A stretch of DNA of 17,089 nucleotides, taken from Sphingomonas bacterium. Lineage in GTDB: Bacteria; Pseudomonadota; Alphaproteobacteria; Sphingomonadales; Sphingomonadaceae. Within the stretch, counting starts at the first letter, position 1; every line of letters starts with the position of its first letter. The position numbers were made by a program, and so were the translations under genes. The stretch spans positions 1-17,089 of the forward strand of contig JAJAYY010000145.1 in assembly GCA_026785965.1 (NCBI GenBank), given 5' to 3'. The notes under the pieces were generated by a model, which was given only the letters and a program-made list of their open reading frames with translations, had not been told where the DNA came from and made no database searches. This document shows positions 1 to 6,960 of this stretch, piece by piece.

Positions 1-299
1 AGGAAGTGGTGCTCATCAATGCCCACATCCCGGTCTATGCTCATGGCAGCTACATGAACCACGAGCCGCGGCGAAAGCGCCGCCTGCTGTTGAAGAAACG
101 CGAGATCGGCAAGCTGATGGGTGCGATCCAGCGCCAGGGCCTGACCCTCGTCCCGCTGTCGCTCTACTTCAACGGCAAGGGCAAGGCCAAGGTCGAGCTC
201 GCGCTGGCTCGCGGCAAGAAGAATCACGACAAGCGCGAGGTGATCAAGGAGCGCGACTGGAAGCGCGACCAGGCGCGGATCATGCGCAGCCGTGGCTGA
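1..299 (+). CDS. smpB: SsrA-binding protein SmpB, 5'-truncated by the window edge
   Basis: SmpB binds the tRNA-like domain of tmRNA (SsrA) and carries it into the A site of stalled ribosomes for trans-translation. The reading frame is open from base 3 with no start of its own: it begins [11 protein letters not shown], which in SmpB is an internal segment of the OB-fold barrel, so roughly the first 60 residues lie upstream of the window. Family signatures are plain: '[12 protein letters not shown]', '[11 protein letters not shown]' with '[15 protein letters not shown]', and the basic C-terminal tail '[19 protein letters not shown]', which is the part that becomes helical in the mRNA channel. 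A GTG at base 6 could open a shorter frame, but it would begin in mid-domain and is not a real start. The TGA lies inside the start of the next gene (8-base overlap), which suggests co-transcription. Identification is firm; only the N-terminus is missing. Confidence 0.96.
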   Translation, partial: EVVLINAHIPVYAHGSYMNHEPRRKRRLLLKKREIGKLMGAIQRQGLTLVPLSLYFNGKGKAKVELALARGKKNHDKREVIKERDWKRDQARIMRSRG

Positions 300-846
300 G
301 CGCGGCTTCTGGGGGCGGTTCATGGACCGCCACGCACCGTCGAAGGAAGAAGTGCTAGAGAGCCGCTGGTTGAAGCCGTTCGGTCAGCGCGTGCGGCGAT
401 CGGACCTGTGGCGCTTCACCCGCCGCTCGGTTCCGCGCGGCGTGTTCGTGGGGCTGTTTGTCGGCATTTTCCTGATGATCCCGGGGCTCCAGATCGTCGG
501 CGCGGCATTGCTGTCGGTGCCGATGCGCGGCAACATTCCGACCGCGGCGGCGATGACTTTTCTCAGCAATCCCGCGACCACGCCGTTCTTCCTCATCGCC
601 AGTCTTGAGGTCGGCAGCCGGCTCGGCTTTCATGCCGATCTCGCGACCTTCGAAGCGCTGCGCGCGCGCCATGCCGGTTTGCATGCCTGGTTCACCTGGC
701 TGTGGTCGGATGCCGCCCCGGCGCTGGTCTCGGGGCTGTTCGTGATCGGGCTCGGCGTGGCGCTGGTGGGTTTTCTCGTGTCGCTGGTCGGATGGCGCTG
801 GTGGATCGGACGCAAATGGCGCCAGCGTCCCGTCCTCAGGGGCTGA
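292..846 (+). CDS. DUF2062 integral membrane protein
   Basis: A 184-residue membrane protein of the DUF2062 family; its biochemical function is not established. A basic N-terminal region (about residues 1-48, containing '[17 protein letters not shown]') precedes a hydrophobic core of two closely spaced segments (about 50-78, with '[18 protein letters not shown]', and about 84-105) that hold the family's typical run '[21 protein letters not shown]'. A further long hydrophobic stretch (about 138-166) and an Arg/Lys-rich tail follow. The chosen GTG start at 292 overlaps smpB by 8 bases and has no clear Shine-Dalgarno sequence. The ATG at 322, preceded by a G-rich GGGGGCGG, is a credible alternative giving 174 residues. 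It is probably co-transcribed with smpB. The family assignment is good; no function is claimed. Confidence 0.88.
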   Translation: MAERGFWGRFMDRHAPSKEEVLESRWLKPFGQRVRRSDLWRFTRRSVPRGVFVGLFVGIFLMIPGLQIVGAALLSVPMRGNIPTAAAMTFLSNPATTPFFLIASLEVGSRLGFHADLATFEALRARHAGLHAWFTWLWSDAAPALVSGLFVIGLGVALVGFLVSLVGWRWWIGRKWRQRPVLRG

Positions 847-909
847 GTCCGGAGCCTCGCCGACACGCTTTATCTTGCGCCCGCCGACCGGGTGCGTAAC
901 TGGTAACAA

Positions 910-3309
910 GTGTTTCAGCAGCAGCTTGCCTCGCTTGATGCCGAGCCGCTCGACGGCGGCCTGCGCTGGCTTGTGCCCGGGCTGGTGGCGCTGGCCGCGG
1001 CGAGCGGGGCAGGGCTGTTCTGGGTGGTCGGCGAACCAATGTTCGCCGGGCTGTTCCTGGCGGGCTGCGTGGCCATGCTGGTGGCGACGTTCGTGGTCGA
1101 CCGCCGCGCCGCCCGCGCTCCGGAGATCGCGACCCTCAACGTCCCCGATTTCACCCTCGTCGGCGCCGCGCTCGATCTGGTCGCAGACGCTGCTGCCGTG
1201 ACCCGCAGCGATGGCACATTGGTCACCGTCAATGACGCTTACCGTCACCGCTTCGAGGACAGTCCGCCGCCGCTCGACCTCGGCGCTGACCATGGGCAGG
1301 CCGCAGCGCTGGCCGAATGCCGCTTGGCGGCGTGGCGCGACGGGAGCGCGAACATCGCCCAGCTCGAGCTTGCCGGCGAGCCGGTCGCGGTCGATGTGCT
1401 GCGCGTCGGCAATGGCGGCGACTTATTGCTGTGGCGCTTGGCGCCGGCCGGGCGGCCCGACCTCTTGGCGGTTGCCGCAGAGCGCATTGCGGGCGCAACG
1501 GGCGAGCGACTCGCGGCGGCCGGAGTTTTGGCCGTGCTGCTCGACGCCGAGGGGTGTTTGCTCGCCGCCAACAAGCCATTCGCCGATCGCGCGATCGGTC
1601 GCCCGGTCGCGCCCGACGAAGCGTTGCGCTTCACCGACCTCGTCCAGACCACGAGCGACGGCACGCTCCACCTCATCGCCGAGGGGGAGCATGCCCGGCC
1701 GTTGCGCGGCGTGCATGTCCCGCTCGACCCGGCCGGGGAAAGCGGCACTGGCACCTTGCTGATGTTCGACCAGCAGGATTCGGCCAGCCTCGCCAGCTCG
1801 ACCAACGTTCAGGCGCTGCTCGAAATCCTGCCGATCGGGCTTGCCTTGGTCGACCGCGATGGGCGCTTCCTGACGATGAACAAGGCGTTTGGCGTTGCCG
1901 CCGGGATCAGCGGCGGGGAAATTCCGACCTATCCCGGTGATCTGGTCGCCAAGGAGGACAAGGCCGCAGTCGCCGATGCGGTGCGGCGCAACGCGCGCGG
2001 CCCGGCGATGTCGGGCGATCTACCGGTGCGTTTGAAGCGCCAGACGGGGGAGCCGGTGGCGCGGACCGTGGCCGGACTGCGCGGGCTCGGCGATGCCGCG
2101 GTGCTGCTGCTGCTCAAGGACAATAGCGAGGAAGCCAAGCTCAAGCGCCAGGTAGCGCAGGCGACAAAGATGCAGGCAGTCGGCCAGCTCGCCGGGGGCG
2201 TGGCGCACGATTTCAACAACATTTTGACCGCGATCATGGGTCATTGCGACTTGATGCTGATGCGCCACACGCCGGGCGACAGCGATTATGACGATATCCA
2301 GCAGATCAAGTCGAACTCGAATCGCGCCGCCGGGCTGACCCGCCAATTGCTCGCTTTCTCGCGCCAGCAGACGCTGCGCCCGCAAGTTTTGCAATTGCCC
2401 GATGTGGTGTCCGAAGTATCGCATTTGTTGAAGCGATTGCTCGGCGAGACCGTGCAATTGGTGGTCAAGCATGGTCGCGACCTCGGCCCGGTCCGCGCCG
2501 ACCCGGGCCAGCTCGAACAGGTGATCGTCAACCTGTCGGTCAATGCCCGCGATGCGATGGCGTCAAAGGGTGGGGGAACGCTGACCATTCACACTTACCC
2601 GGTGCGCGCCGACCAGGTCGCCGACCTCGGCAGCGATATTCTGCCGATCGCCGATTATGCCGCACTGTCGATCAGCGACACCGGCACCGGAATTGCCGCA
2701 GGTGTGCTCGGCAAGGTGTTCGAGCCGTTCTTCACCACCAAAGAAGTTGGCAAGGGCACCGGGCTCGGCCTGTCGACGGTCTATGGCATCGTCAAGCAAT
2801 CGGGCGGCTTCATCTTCGCCGATTCGAAGGTCGGCGAGGGGACCAAGTTCGTGATCTACCTGCCGGTCCACCACGTGGTCGAGGAAGCGCGCCCGCGCAA
2901 GCTCGCCAAGGTCAAGCCGCAGGACAATGAATTGTGGGGCACCGGCACGATCCTGCTGGTCGAAGATGAAGCGATGGTCCGTGCGGTCGCCGAGCGCGCG
3001 TTGACCCGCCACGGCTACAAGGTGCTGACCGCCAACAATGGCGAGGAGGCGCTTGAGCGGCTGGCGGTTGATGGCGACGACATCGCCTTGGTCATTTCCG
3101 ATGTGGTGATGCCGCTGATGGACGGGCCGACGATGGTGCGGGAGGCGCGCAAGGCGCACCCCGATGTGCCAATCCTGTTCATGTCGGGCTATGCCGAGGA
3201 GCAATTGCGCAAGTCGATCGACATCGACAATGTCGGCTTCCTGCCCAAGCCGTTCAGCGTGCAGGAACTTGCCGAGGCCGTACGTCGGGTACTCGCCACA
3301 AGCAAATAG
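910..3309 (+). CDS. cckA: CckA-type hybrid histidine kinase
   Basis: A 799-residue membrane-bound hybrid histidine kinase. In alphaproteobacteria CckA phosphorylates ChpT, which passes phosphate to CtrA and CpdR. Two hydrophobic segments (about residues 20-42 and 44-66) anchor it, followed by PAS-like regions at about 77-160, a weaker one near 195-280, and a clear one at about 300-400. The H-box 'LAGGVAHDFNNILTAI' puts the phospho-acceptor at His433. The ATPase domain shows the N-box 'VIVNLSVNARDAM', the G1 box DTGTG at 590-594 and 'GKGTGLGLSTVYGIV' at about 614-628. A C-terminal receiver ('ILLVEDEAMVR') has its phospho-acceptor at Asp731 in 'VISDVVMP' and a conserved 'KPF'. The GTG start is bounded by an in-frame TAA at 904-906 and has no visible Shine-Dalgarno sequence; the next in-frame ATG (1039) would remove the first membrane segment. 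It is longer than Caulobacter CckA (about 690 residues). The presence of chpT in the same window supports the name. Confidence 0.9.
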   Translation: MFQQQLASLDAEPLDGGLRWLVPGLVALAAASGAGLFWVVGEPMFAGLFLAGCVAMLVATFVVDRRAARAPEIATLNVPDFTLVGAALDLVADAAAVTRSDGTLVTVNDAYRHRFEDSPPPLDLGADHGQAAALAECRLAAWRDGSANIAQLELAGEPVAVDVLRVGNGGDLLLWRLAPAGRPDLLAVAAERIAGATGERLAAAGVLAVLLDAEGCLLAANKPFADRAIGRPVAPDEALRFTDLVQTTSDGTLHLIAEGEHARPLRGVHVPLDPAGESGTGTLLMFDQQDSASLASSTNVQALLEILPIGLALVDRDGRFLTMNKAFGVAAGISGGEIPTYPGDLVAKEDKAAVADAVRRNARGPAMSGDLPVRLKRQTGEPVARTVAGLRGLGDAAVLLLLKDNSEEAKLKRQVAQATKMQAVGQLAGGVAHDFNNILTAIMGHCDLMLMRHTPGDSDYDDIQQIKSNSNRAAGLTRQLLAFSRQQTLRPQVLQLPDVVSEVSHLLKRLLGETVQLVVKHGRDLGPVRADPGQLEQVIVNLSVNARDAMASKGGGTLTIHTYPVRADQVADLGSDILPIADYAALSISDTGTGIAAGVLGKVFEPFFTTKEVGKGTGLGLSTVYGIVKQSGGFIFADSKVGEGTKFVIYLPVHHVVEEARPRKLAKVKPQDNELWGTGTILLVEDEAMVRAVAERALTRHGYKVLTANNGEEALERLAVDGDDIALVISDVVMPLMDGPTMVREARKAHPDVPILFMSGYAEEQLRKSIDIDNVGFLPKPFSVQELAEAVRRVLATSK

Positions 3310-3318
3310 GTCTTTCCT

Positions 3319-3333
3319 CAGCCGAAACGGCTG
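3319..3333. repeat. Perfect 6-bp inverted repeat (hairpin) between cckA and the receiver gene
   Basis: CAGCCG, a three-base AAA loop, then CGGCTG, lying in the 33-base gap between cckA and the next gene and ending 9 bases before its ATG. No T-run follows, so a standard Rho-independent terminator is unlikely. It could stabilise the 3' end of the cckA message, attenuate readthrough, or influence translation of the downstream gene, which has no Shine-Dalgarno sequence. A stem this short can also arise by chance. Confidence 0.45.
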
Positions 3334-3342
3334 CTATTCAAC

Positions 3343-3717
3343 ATGGCTGTGAACCAGCCCCGCCGCATCTTGATCGTCGAAGACGAACCGCTCATCGCCA
3401 TGATGCTTGAGGATTTCATCGCCTCGCTCGGCCATGACGTTGCGGGCCCGTGCGAGACCGTTTCCGAAGCGCTGTCGACCGTCGCCGATGGCGAGTTCGA
3501 CCTGGCGATCCTCGACGTCAATCTGAAGGGCGAAAGCGTGTGGCCGGTGGCGACCGCGCTGCGCGTCCGCGGAATTCCGTTTGTGCTCGCCTCGGGCGGG
3601 CACGTTGAGCCTCCACCACCCGAATTTGCCGACACGCCGATGATCGAGAAGCCGTACACGATCGATCGTGTGTCGCCGATTATCGATGCCGCGCTGGCGC
3701 GCCCGCTCAAGCCTTGA
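3343..3717 (+). CDS. Single-domain response regulator (FAT GUY-like receiver)
   Basis: A 124-residue stand-alone receiver with no output domain. The acidic pocket is Glu13-Asp14-Glu15 ('ILIVEDEPLIAMMLEDF'), the phospho-acceptor is Asp58 in 'AILDVNLKGE', the switch Ser is Ser84 ('PFVLASGG') and the conserved Lys is Lys103 ('EKPY'). The pattern 'DVNLKGE.VWPVA..L..RGIPFV' resembles the alphaproteobacterial FAT GUY receivers, where 'PFxFATGY' is usual; here the Thr is Ser and the Tyr is Gly, followed by a Pro-rich loop ('EPPPPEF'). Such proteins act as phosphate sinks or protein-binding switches. It starts 33 bases after cckA with no obvious Shine-Dalgarno sequence, so it could be co-transcribed with the kinase. 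It is not obviously CpdR: CpdR is also a single receiver fed by ChpT, but this sequence does not look like it. The partner is unknown. Confidence 0.88.
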   Translation: MAVNQPRRILIVEDEPLIAMMLEDFIASLGHDVAGPCETVSEALSTVADGEFDLAILDVNLKGESVWPVATALRVRGIPFVLASGGHVEPPPPEFADTPMIEKPYTIDRVSPIIDAALARPLKP

Positions 3718-3728
3718 ACAGTATTTTC

Positions 3729-3743
3729 GTTCCCTACTTGTTC
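3729..3743 (+). promoter_or_regulatory. SOS box (LexA operator) of recA
   Basis: GTTC, then the seven bases CCTACTT, then GTTC: an exact fit to the direct-repeat SOS box GTTC-N7-GTTC bound by LexA in alphaproteobacteria. It lies 75 bases before the recA ATG. The second GTTC also forms half of an overlapping inverted repeat, TTGTTC-N5-GAACAA (3739-3755). A promoter could overlap it (TTGTTC at 3739 with TACAGA at 3761, 16-base spacing), but that part is weak. The expected effect is LexA repression of recA, relieved by DNA damage. Confidence 0.85.
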
Positions 3744-3818
3744 TCCGTGAACAAATAGCATACAGACTGATCTCGCGGGGCGGCACGTGGCCTCCCGATT
3801 GACGAGAGGACGAAGGTC

Positions 3819-4889
3819 ATGGCAGCGCAGCTCAAAGTCGTCGACAAAAGTGGAGAAATCGTGAGCACGGACCGGCAGAAGGCATTGGAAGCGGCGCTCG
3901 CGCAGATCGATCGCGCGTTCGGCAAGGGCTCGGCGATGAGGCTCGGCAGCCGCGAGAAGATTGAGATCGACACCATTTCGACCGGCAGCCTCGGACTCGA
4001 TATCGCGCTTGGCGTTGGTGGCTTGCCGCGCGGCCGGGTGATCGAGATTTACGGCCCCGAAAGCTCGGGCAAGACGACGCTTGCGCTGCACGTCATCGCC
4101 GAGGCGCAGAAGGCTGGCGGGACCGCCGCCTTCGTCGACGCCGAGCATGCGCTCGATCCCGGCTATGCCAAGAAACTGGGCGTCGACATCGACGAATTGA
4201 TCGTCTCGCAGCCCGATACCGGCGAGCAGGCGCTCGAGATTGTCGACACGCTGGTGCGTTCCAACGCGATCGACGTGCTGGTGATCGATTCGGTCGCCGC
4301 GCTGGTCCCCCGCGCCGAGATTGAGGGCGAGATGGGCGACAGCCACGTCGGCCTTCAGGCGCGTCTGATGAGCCAGTCGCTGCGCAAGCTCACGGGTTCG
4401 ATCAGCCGCTCGAAGTGCATCGTCATCTTCATCAACCAGCTACGCATGAAGATCGGCGTGATGTACGGCAATCCCGAGACCACCACCGGGGGCAATGCGC
4501 TCAAATTCTACGCCTCGGTGCGGCTCGACATCCGCCGTACCGGGCAGATCAAGGATCGCGACGATATCGTCGGCAACACGACCCGCGTCAAAGTCGTCAA
4601 GAATAAGGTCGCGCCGCCGTTCAAGCAGGTCGAATTCGACATCATGTACGGTCAGGGCGTGTCCAAGGTTGGCGAGATTCTCGATCTCGGCGTCAAGGCC
4701 GGGATCGTCGACAAGTCGGGCGCGTGGTTCAGCTATGACTCGACCCGCATCGGTCAGGGCCGCGAGAATGCCAAGGTCTTCCTGACCGAAAATCCCGACA
4801 TGGCGCTCAAGATCGAAAATGCCGTGCGCGGCAAGACCGAGCAGGTCGCCGAGGCGTTGATGGTCGGGCCCGAAGAGGGCGACGAATAG
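3819..4889 (+). CDS. recA: Recombinase RecA
   Basis: RecA forms ATP-dependent filaments on single-stranded DNA, catalyses strand exchange and stimulates LexA self-cleavage. The 356-residue length is normal. Visible motifs are Walker A 'GPESSGKT' at 79-86, the catalytic Glu109 in '[10 protein letters not shown]', Walker B '[10 protein letters not shown]' at about 153-162, loop L1 near '[12 protein letters not shown]', '[10 protein letters not shown]' at about 204-213 and the L2 region '[15 protein letters not shown]'. The acidic C-terminal tail ('GPEEGDE') is typical. The ATG has a Shine-Dalgarno sequence (GAAGG at 3812-3816). An SOS box lies upstream and an intrinsic terminator directly downstream, so it is probably transcribed alone. 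The next gene is convergent. Confidence 0.99.
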   Translation: MAAQLKVVDKSGEIVSTDRQKALEAALAQIDRAFGKGSAMRLGSREKIEIDTISTGSLGLDIALGVGGLPRGRVIEIYGPESSGKTTLALHVIAEAQKAGGTAAFVDAEHALDPGYAKKLGVDIDELIVSQPDTGEQALEIVDTLVRSNAIDVLVIDSVAALVPRAEIEGEMGDSHVGLQARLMSQSLRKLTGSISRSKCIVIFINQLRMKIGVMYGNPETTTGGNALKFYASVRLDIRRTGQIKDRDDIVGNTTRVKVVKNKVAPPFKQVEFDIMYGQGVSKVGEILDLGVKAGIVDKSGAWFSYDSTRIGQGRENAKVFLTENPDMALKIENAVRGKTEQVAEALMVGPEEGDE

Positions 4890-4914
4890 GATTTTGCCGA
4901 CGGGCAGCACAGGG

Positions 4915-4943
4915 AAGGGCGGTGCCGCGGCGCCGCCCTTTTT
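4915..4943 (+). terminator. Rho-independent terminator of recA
   Basis: A GC-rich hairpin, AAGGGCGGTGCC pairing with GGCGCCGCCCTT with one G-U wobble, is followed directly by a run of five T (4939-4943). It begins 26 bases after the recA stop and ends 4 bases before the stop of the convergent transporter gene. Read on the minus strand the hairpin is followed only by CCC-rich sequence, so it should work mainly for recA. Confidence 0.88.
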
Positions 4944-4946
4944 CGT

Positions 4947-6188
4947 TCACGCGTTGGTCGAATCGATTGCGCCGAACAAGCGCCCGCTTTCGGTCGCGAG
5001 CACAAATCCCAGCGCGACCGTCCCGCACAGCGCGAGCCCGATCAGGAACGGGCGCTGGCTGCCGTCGAACGACTGGCCGATGACCAGCCCGATCAACGCC
5101 CCGCCGATCGTCCCGGCAACGCCCTGGACGGACGATGCCGTCCCGGCGATCGCCGCCATGTTGGTCATCGCTAGAGTCGCGAAATTGGAAGTGGTAAAAG
5201 CGAAGGCCATCATCGTCAGCCCCATCAAGGCGGCAAACAACCACAGCGGTTCGGCGATGGCATGCGCCAGTGCCGCATGGCAGGCGGCGATCGCGACGAA
5301 CGCAAGCAGCCCAATATGGCCGACGCGGCGCAACCCATAGCGCCCGACCACTCGCGAATTGGTATAGCTCGCCACTGCCATCGGCGCCGCCACCGCGGCG
5401 AACACTAACCCGATCATCGACAGCGCCTCGAACGTGTCGAACACGATTTGCTGGATCGAAGCGATATATGCGGTCAGCCCGCCAAAAATTGCAGTCATCG
5501 CCAGCGTGTAGCCGAGCGACAGCCGATCGCTCGCCGCCTCGCGCGCAGCAATCGCGATCGCGCGCGCTTCGAGCGGGCGGCGATATTCGGGGTGGAGCGT
5601 TTCGGGAAGCCGCGCGAAGCTCCACAGCCACATCGCCACCCCATAGCCCGCAAGCAGCCAGAAGATCGCCCGCCACGGCCCGACCAGCAGGATCGCCTGG
5701 CCGATGTTCGGCGCGAGCACCGGGACCAGCATGAACACCATGAACACCAGGCTCATCACGCGTGCCATCGCCTCGCCGTCGAACAGGTCGCGGACCATGG
5801 CGATGACCAGCACGCGAGTTACCGCCGCCGAAGCGCCCATCGCGATTCGTCCGGCGATCAGCAATTCGAAGCTCGACGCCACCCCGCACAGCAAGGCAAA
5901 GCCGGCGTAGAGCGCGACCCCGATGGCAAGGATCGGCTTGCGCCCGAAGCGGTCGGCCAGCGGCCCCCAGAACAATTGCCCGACGCCGAAGCCGAGCATG
6001 TAGGTGACCACCACCAACTGGCGGCGATTGTCGTCGGTAACGCCAAGCTCGGTCCCGATCGCGGGCAGCGCCGGGATCATCGCGTCGATCGCGAAGGCGT
6101 TTAGCGCCATCAATCCGGCAAGCAGCGCGACGGTTTCGCGCGTCCCAGGGCGTTCGCCTCGAGCCGCTGGATGATGGTCGCCGATCAT
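4947..6188 (-). CDS. Bcr/CflA-type MFS drug-resistance transporter
   Basis: A 413-residue major facilitator superfamily protein with about 12 hydrophobic segments, of the drug:H+ antiporter Bcr/CflA type. Helix 1 carries an Asp in 'AIDAMIPALPAIG' (residue 35), matching the family pattern 'TDMYLPALP'. Motif A, 'GPLADRFGRKP', is at about 75-85 and an Arg-rich 'AGRIAMGASAAVTRVLVIAMVRD' region follows, as in Bcr. The frame stays open far upstream (to 6818), but that extension is antisense to the GST gene and not transporter-like; the ATG at 6188 gives the family's usual length. The Shine-Dalgarno sequence there is poor, so the start is the least certain point. It is convergent with recA and divergent from the GST gene (66-base gap). 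The substrate cannot be read from sequence. Confidence 0.88.
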   Translation of the reverse strand: MIGDHHPAARGERPGTRETVALLAGLMALNAFAIDAMIPALPAIGTELGVTDDNRRQLVVVTYMLGFGVGQLFWGPLADRFGRKPILAIGVALYAGFALLCGVASSFELLIAGRIAMGASAAVTRVLVIAMVRDLFDGEAMARVMSLVFMVFMLVPVLAPNIGQAILLVGPWRAIFWLLAGYGVAMWLWSFARLPETLHPEYRRPLEARAIAIAAREAASDRLSLGYTLAMTAIFGGLTAYIASIQQIVFDTFEALSMIGLVFAAVAAPMAVASYTNSRVVGRYGLRRVGHIGLLAFVAIAACHAALAHAIAEPLWLFAALMGLTMMAFAFTTSNFATLAMTNMAAIAGTASSVQGVAGTIGGALIGLVIGQSFDGSQRPFLIGLALCGTVALGFVLATESGRLFGAIDSTNA

Positions 6189-6254
6189 CCGCGGCTGCTG
6201 GCCTATCGCGGCGGTGCGTGCAACAGGCGATCGGTCCTTCAAGGAGACTGACCG

Positions 6255-6875
6255 ATGCGGATTGTCCACCATCTCGAAAACAGCCGGTCGCAGCGCCTGT
6301 TGTGGCTGCTTGAGGAAATGGGCCTGCCGTATGAGGTCAAGCGCTATTCCCGCGATCCCAAAACGATGCGCGCGCCGCCCGAGTTGAAGCGGGTCCATCC
6401 GCTCGGAAAATCGCCACTGCTCGAGGAGAATGGCGTGATCTTCGCCGAGAGCGGGGCGATAATTGAACATCTGGTGGCGACGACCGGACAGTTCGGCCCG
6501 CCCGCCGGTGCAGACGGGCAACGATTGTGGACGATGTTCCTCCATTATGCCGAGGGTTCGCTGATGCCGCCGCTGCTGTCGCTGCTGGTGATCCGCCGTC
6601 TCGGACTGCTTGGCCGTCCGGCGCGCAAGCCGTTGCTGGCGATGTTTGCCGAGCACCTCGCCTGGCTTGAAACCGAGTTGGCGACGCGCGACTGGTTCGC
6701 CGGGGATGACTTCAGCGCCGCCGACGTGATGATGAGCTTTCCGCTTGAAGCTGCGCGCAGCCGCGCCGGGCTCGACCAGCGCTATCCCGCGATCCTCGCC
6801 TGGCTGGCGCGGATCCACGCCCGCCTCGCGTATCAGCGCGCGCTTGAGGCAGGCGGACCCTATGCCTACGCCTGA
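6255..6875 (+). CDS. Glutathione S-transferase family protein
   Basis: A 206-residue cytosolic GST-like protein that would conjugate glutathione to electrophiles or reduce substrates with it. The N-terminal thioredoxin-like domain (about 1-77) starts 'MRIVHHLENSRSQRLLWLLEE', placing candidate catalytic Ser residues at 10 and 12. It contains the cis-Pro at residue 54 in 'GKSPLLEENG' and the glutathione-binding 'ESGAI' at 65-69. The helical C-terminal domain includes 'WFAGDDFSAADVMMSFPLEAA', the usual GST N-capping/hydrophobic-staple region with its Asp. The ATG has a strong Shine-Dalgarno sequence (AAGGAG at 6241-6246, 8 bases upstream). Two stop codons follow closely (TGATGACTAA). It is divergent from the MFS gene. 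The class and substrate are not determined. Confidence 0.92.
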   Translation: MRIVHHLENSRSQRLLWLLEEMGLPYEVKRYSRDPKTMRAPPELKRVHPLGKSPLLEENGVIFAESGAIIEHLVATTGQFGPPAGADGQRLWTMFLHYAEGSLMPPLLSLLVIRRLGLLGRPARKPLLAMFAEHLAWLETELATRDWFAGDDFSAADVMMSFPLEAARSRAGLDQRYPAILAWLARIHARLAYQRALEAGGPYAYA

Positions 6876-6960
6876 TGACTAATGCTTGCGCCTGATCCCG
6901 GCGCGCTTGACAAGCGGGCGCACGGGCCGCGATGCCGGCTGGGACAGACAGGGAGATGGC

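Noticed and set aside
355..1293. Minus-strand open frame of 312 codons opposite DUF2062 and cckA
   Set aside because: It spans two genes on the other strand and the translation is a charged, low-complexity shadow.
6189..6818. N-terminal extension of the MFS transporter frame to 6818 (623 residues)
   Set aside because: The extra 210 residues are antisense to the well-supported GST gene, rich in Arg/His/Gln, and not membrane-like. The ATG at 6188 gives the usual family length.
6907..6912. TTGACA (-35-like) before the symporter gene
   Set aside because: No acceptable -10 element lies 15-19 bases downstream (that stretch is GC-rich), so it cannot be called a promoter from sequence alone.
6886..6960. 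Upstream start at 6886 for the symporter, adding 25 residues
   Set aside because: The added residues are not conserved-looking and there is no Shine-Dalgarno sequence there, whereas the ATG at 6961 has AGGGAG at good spacing.
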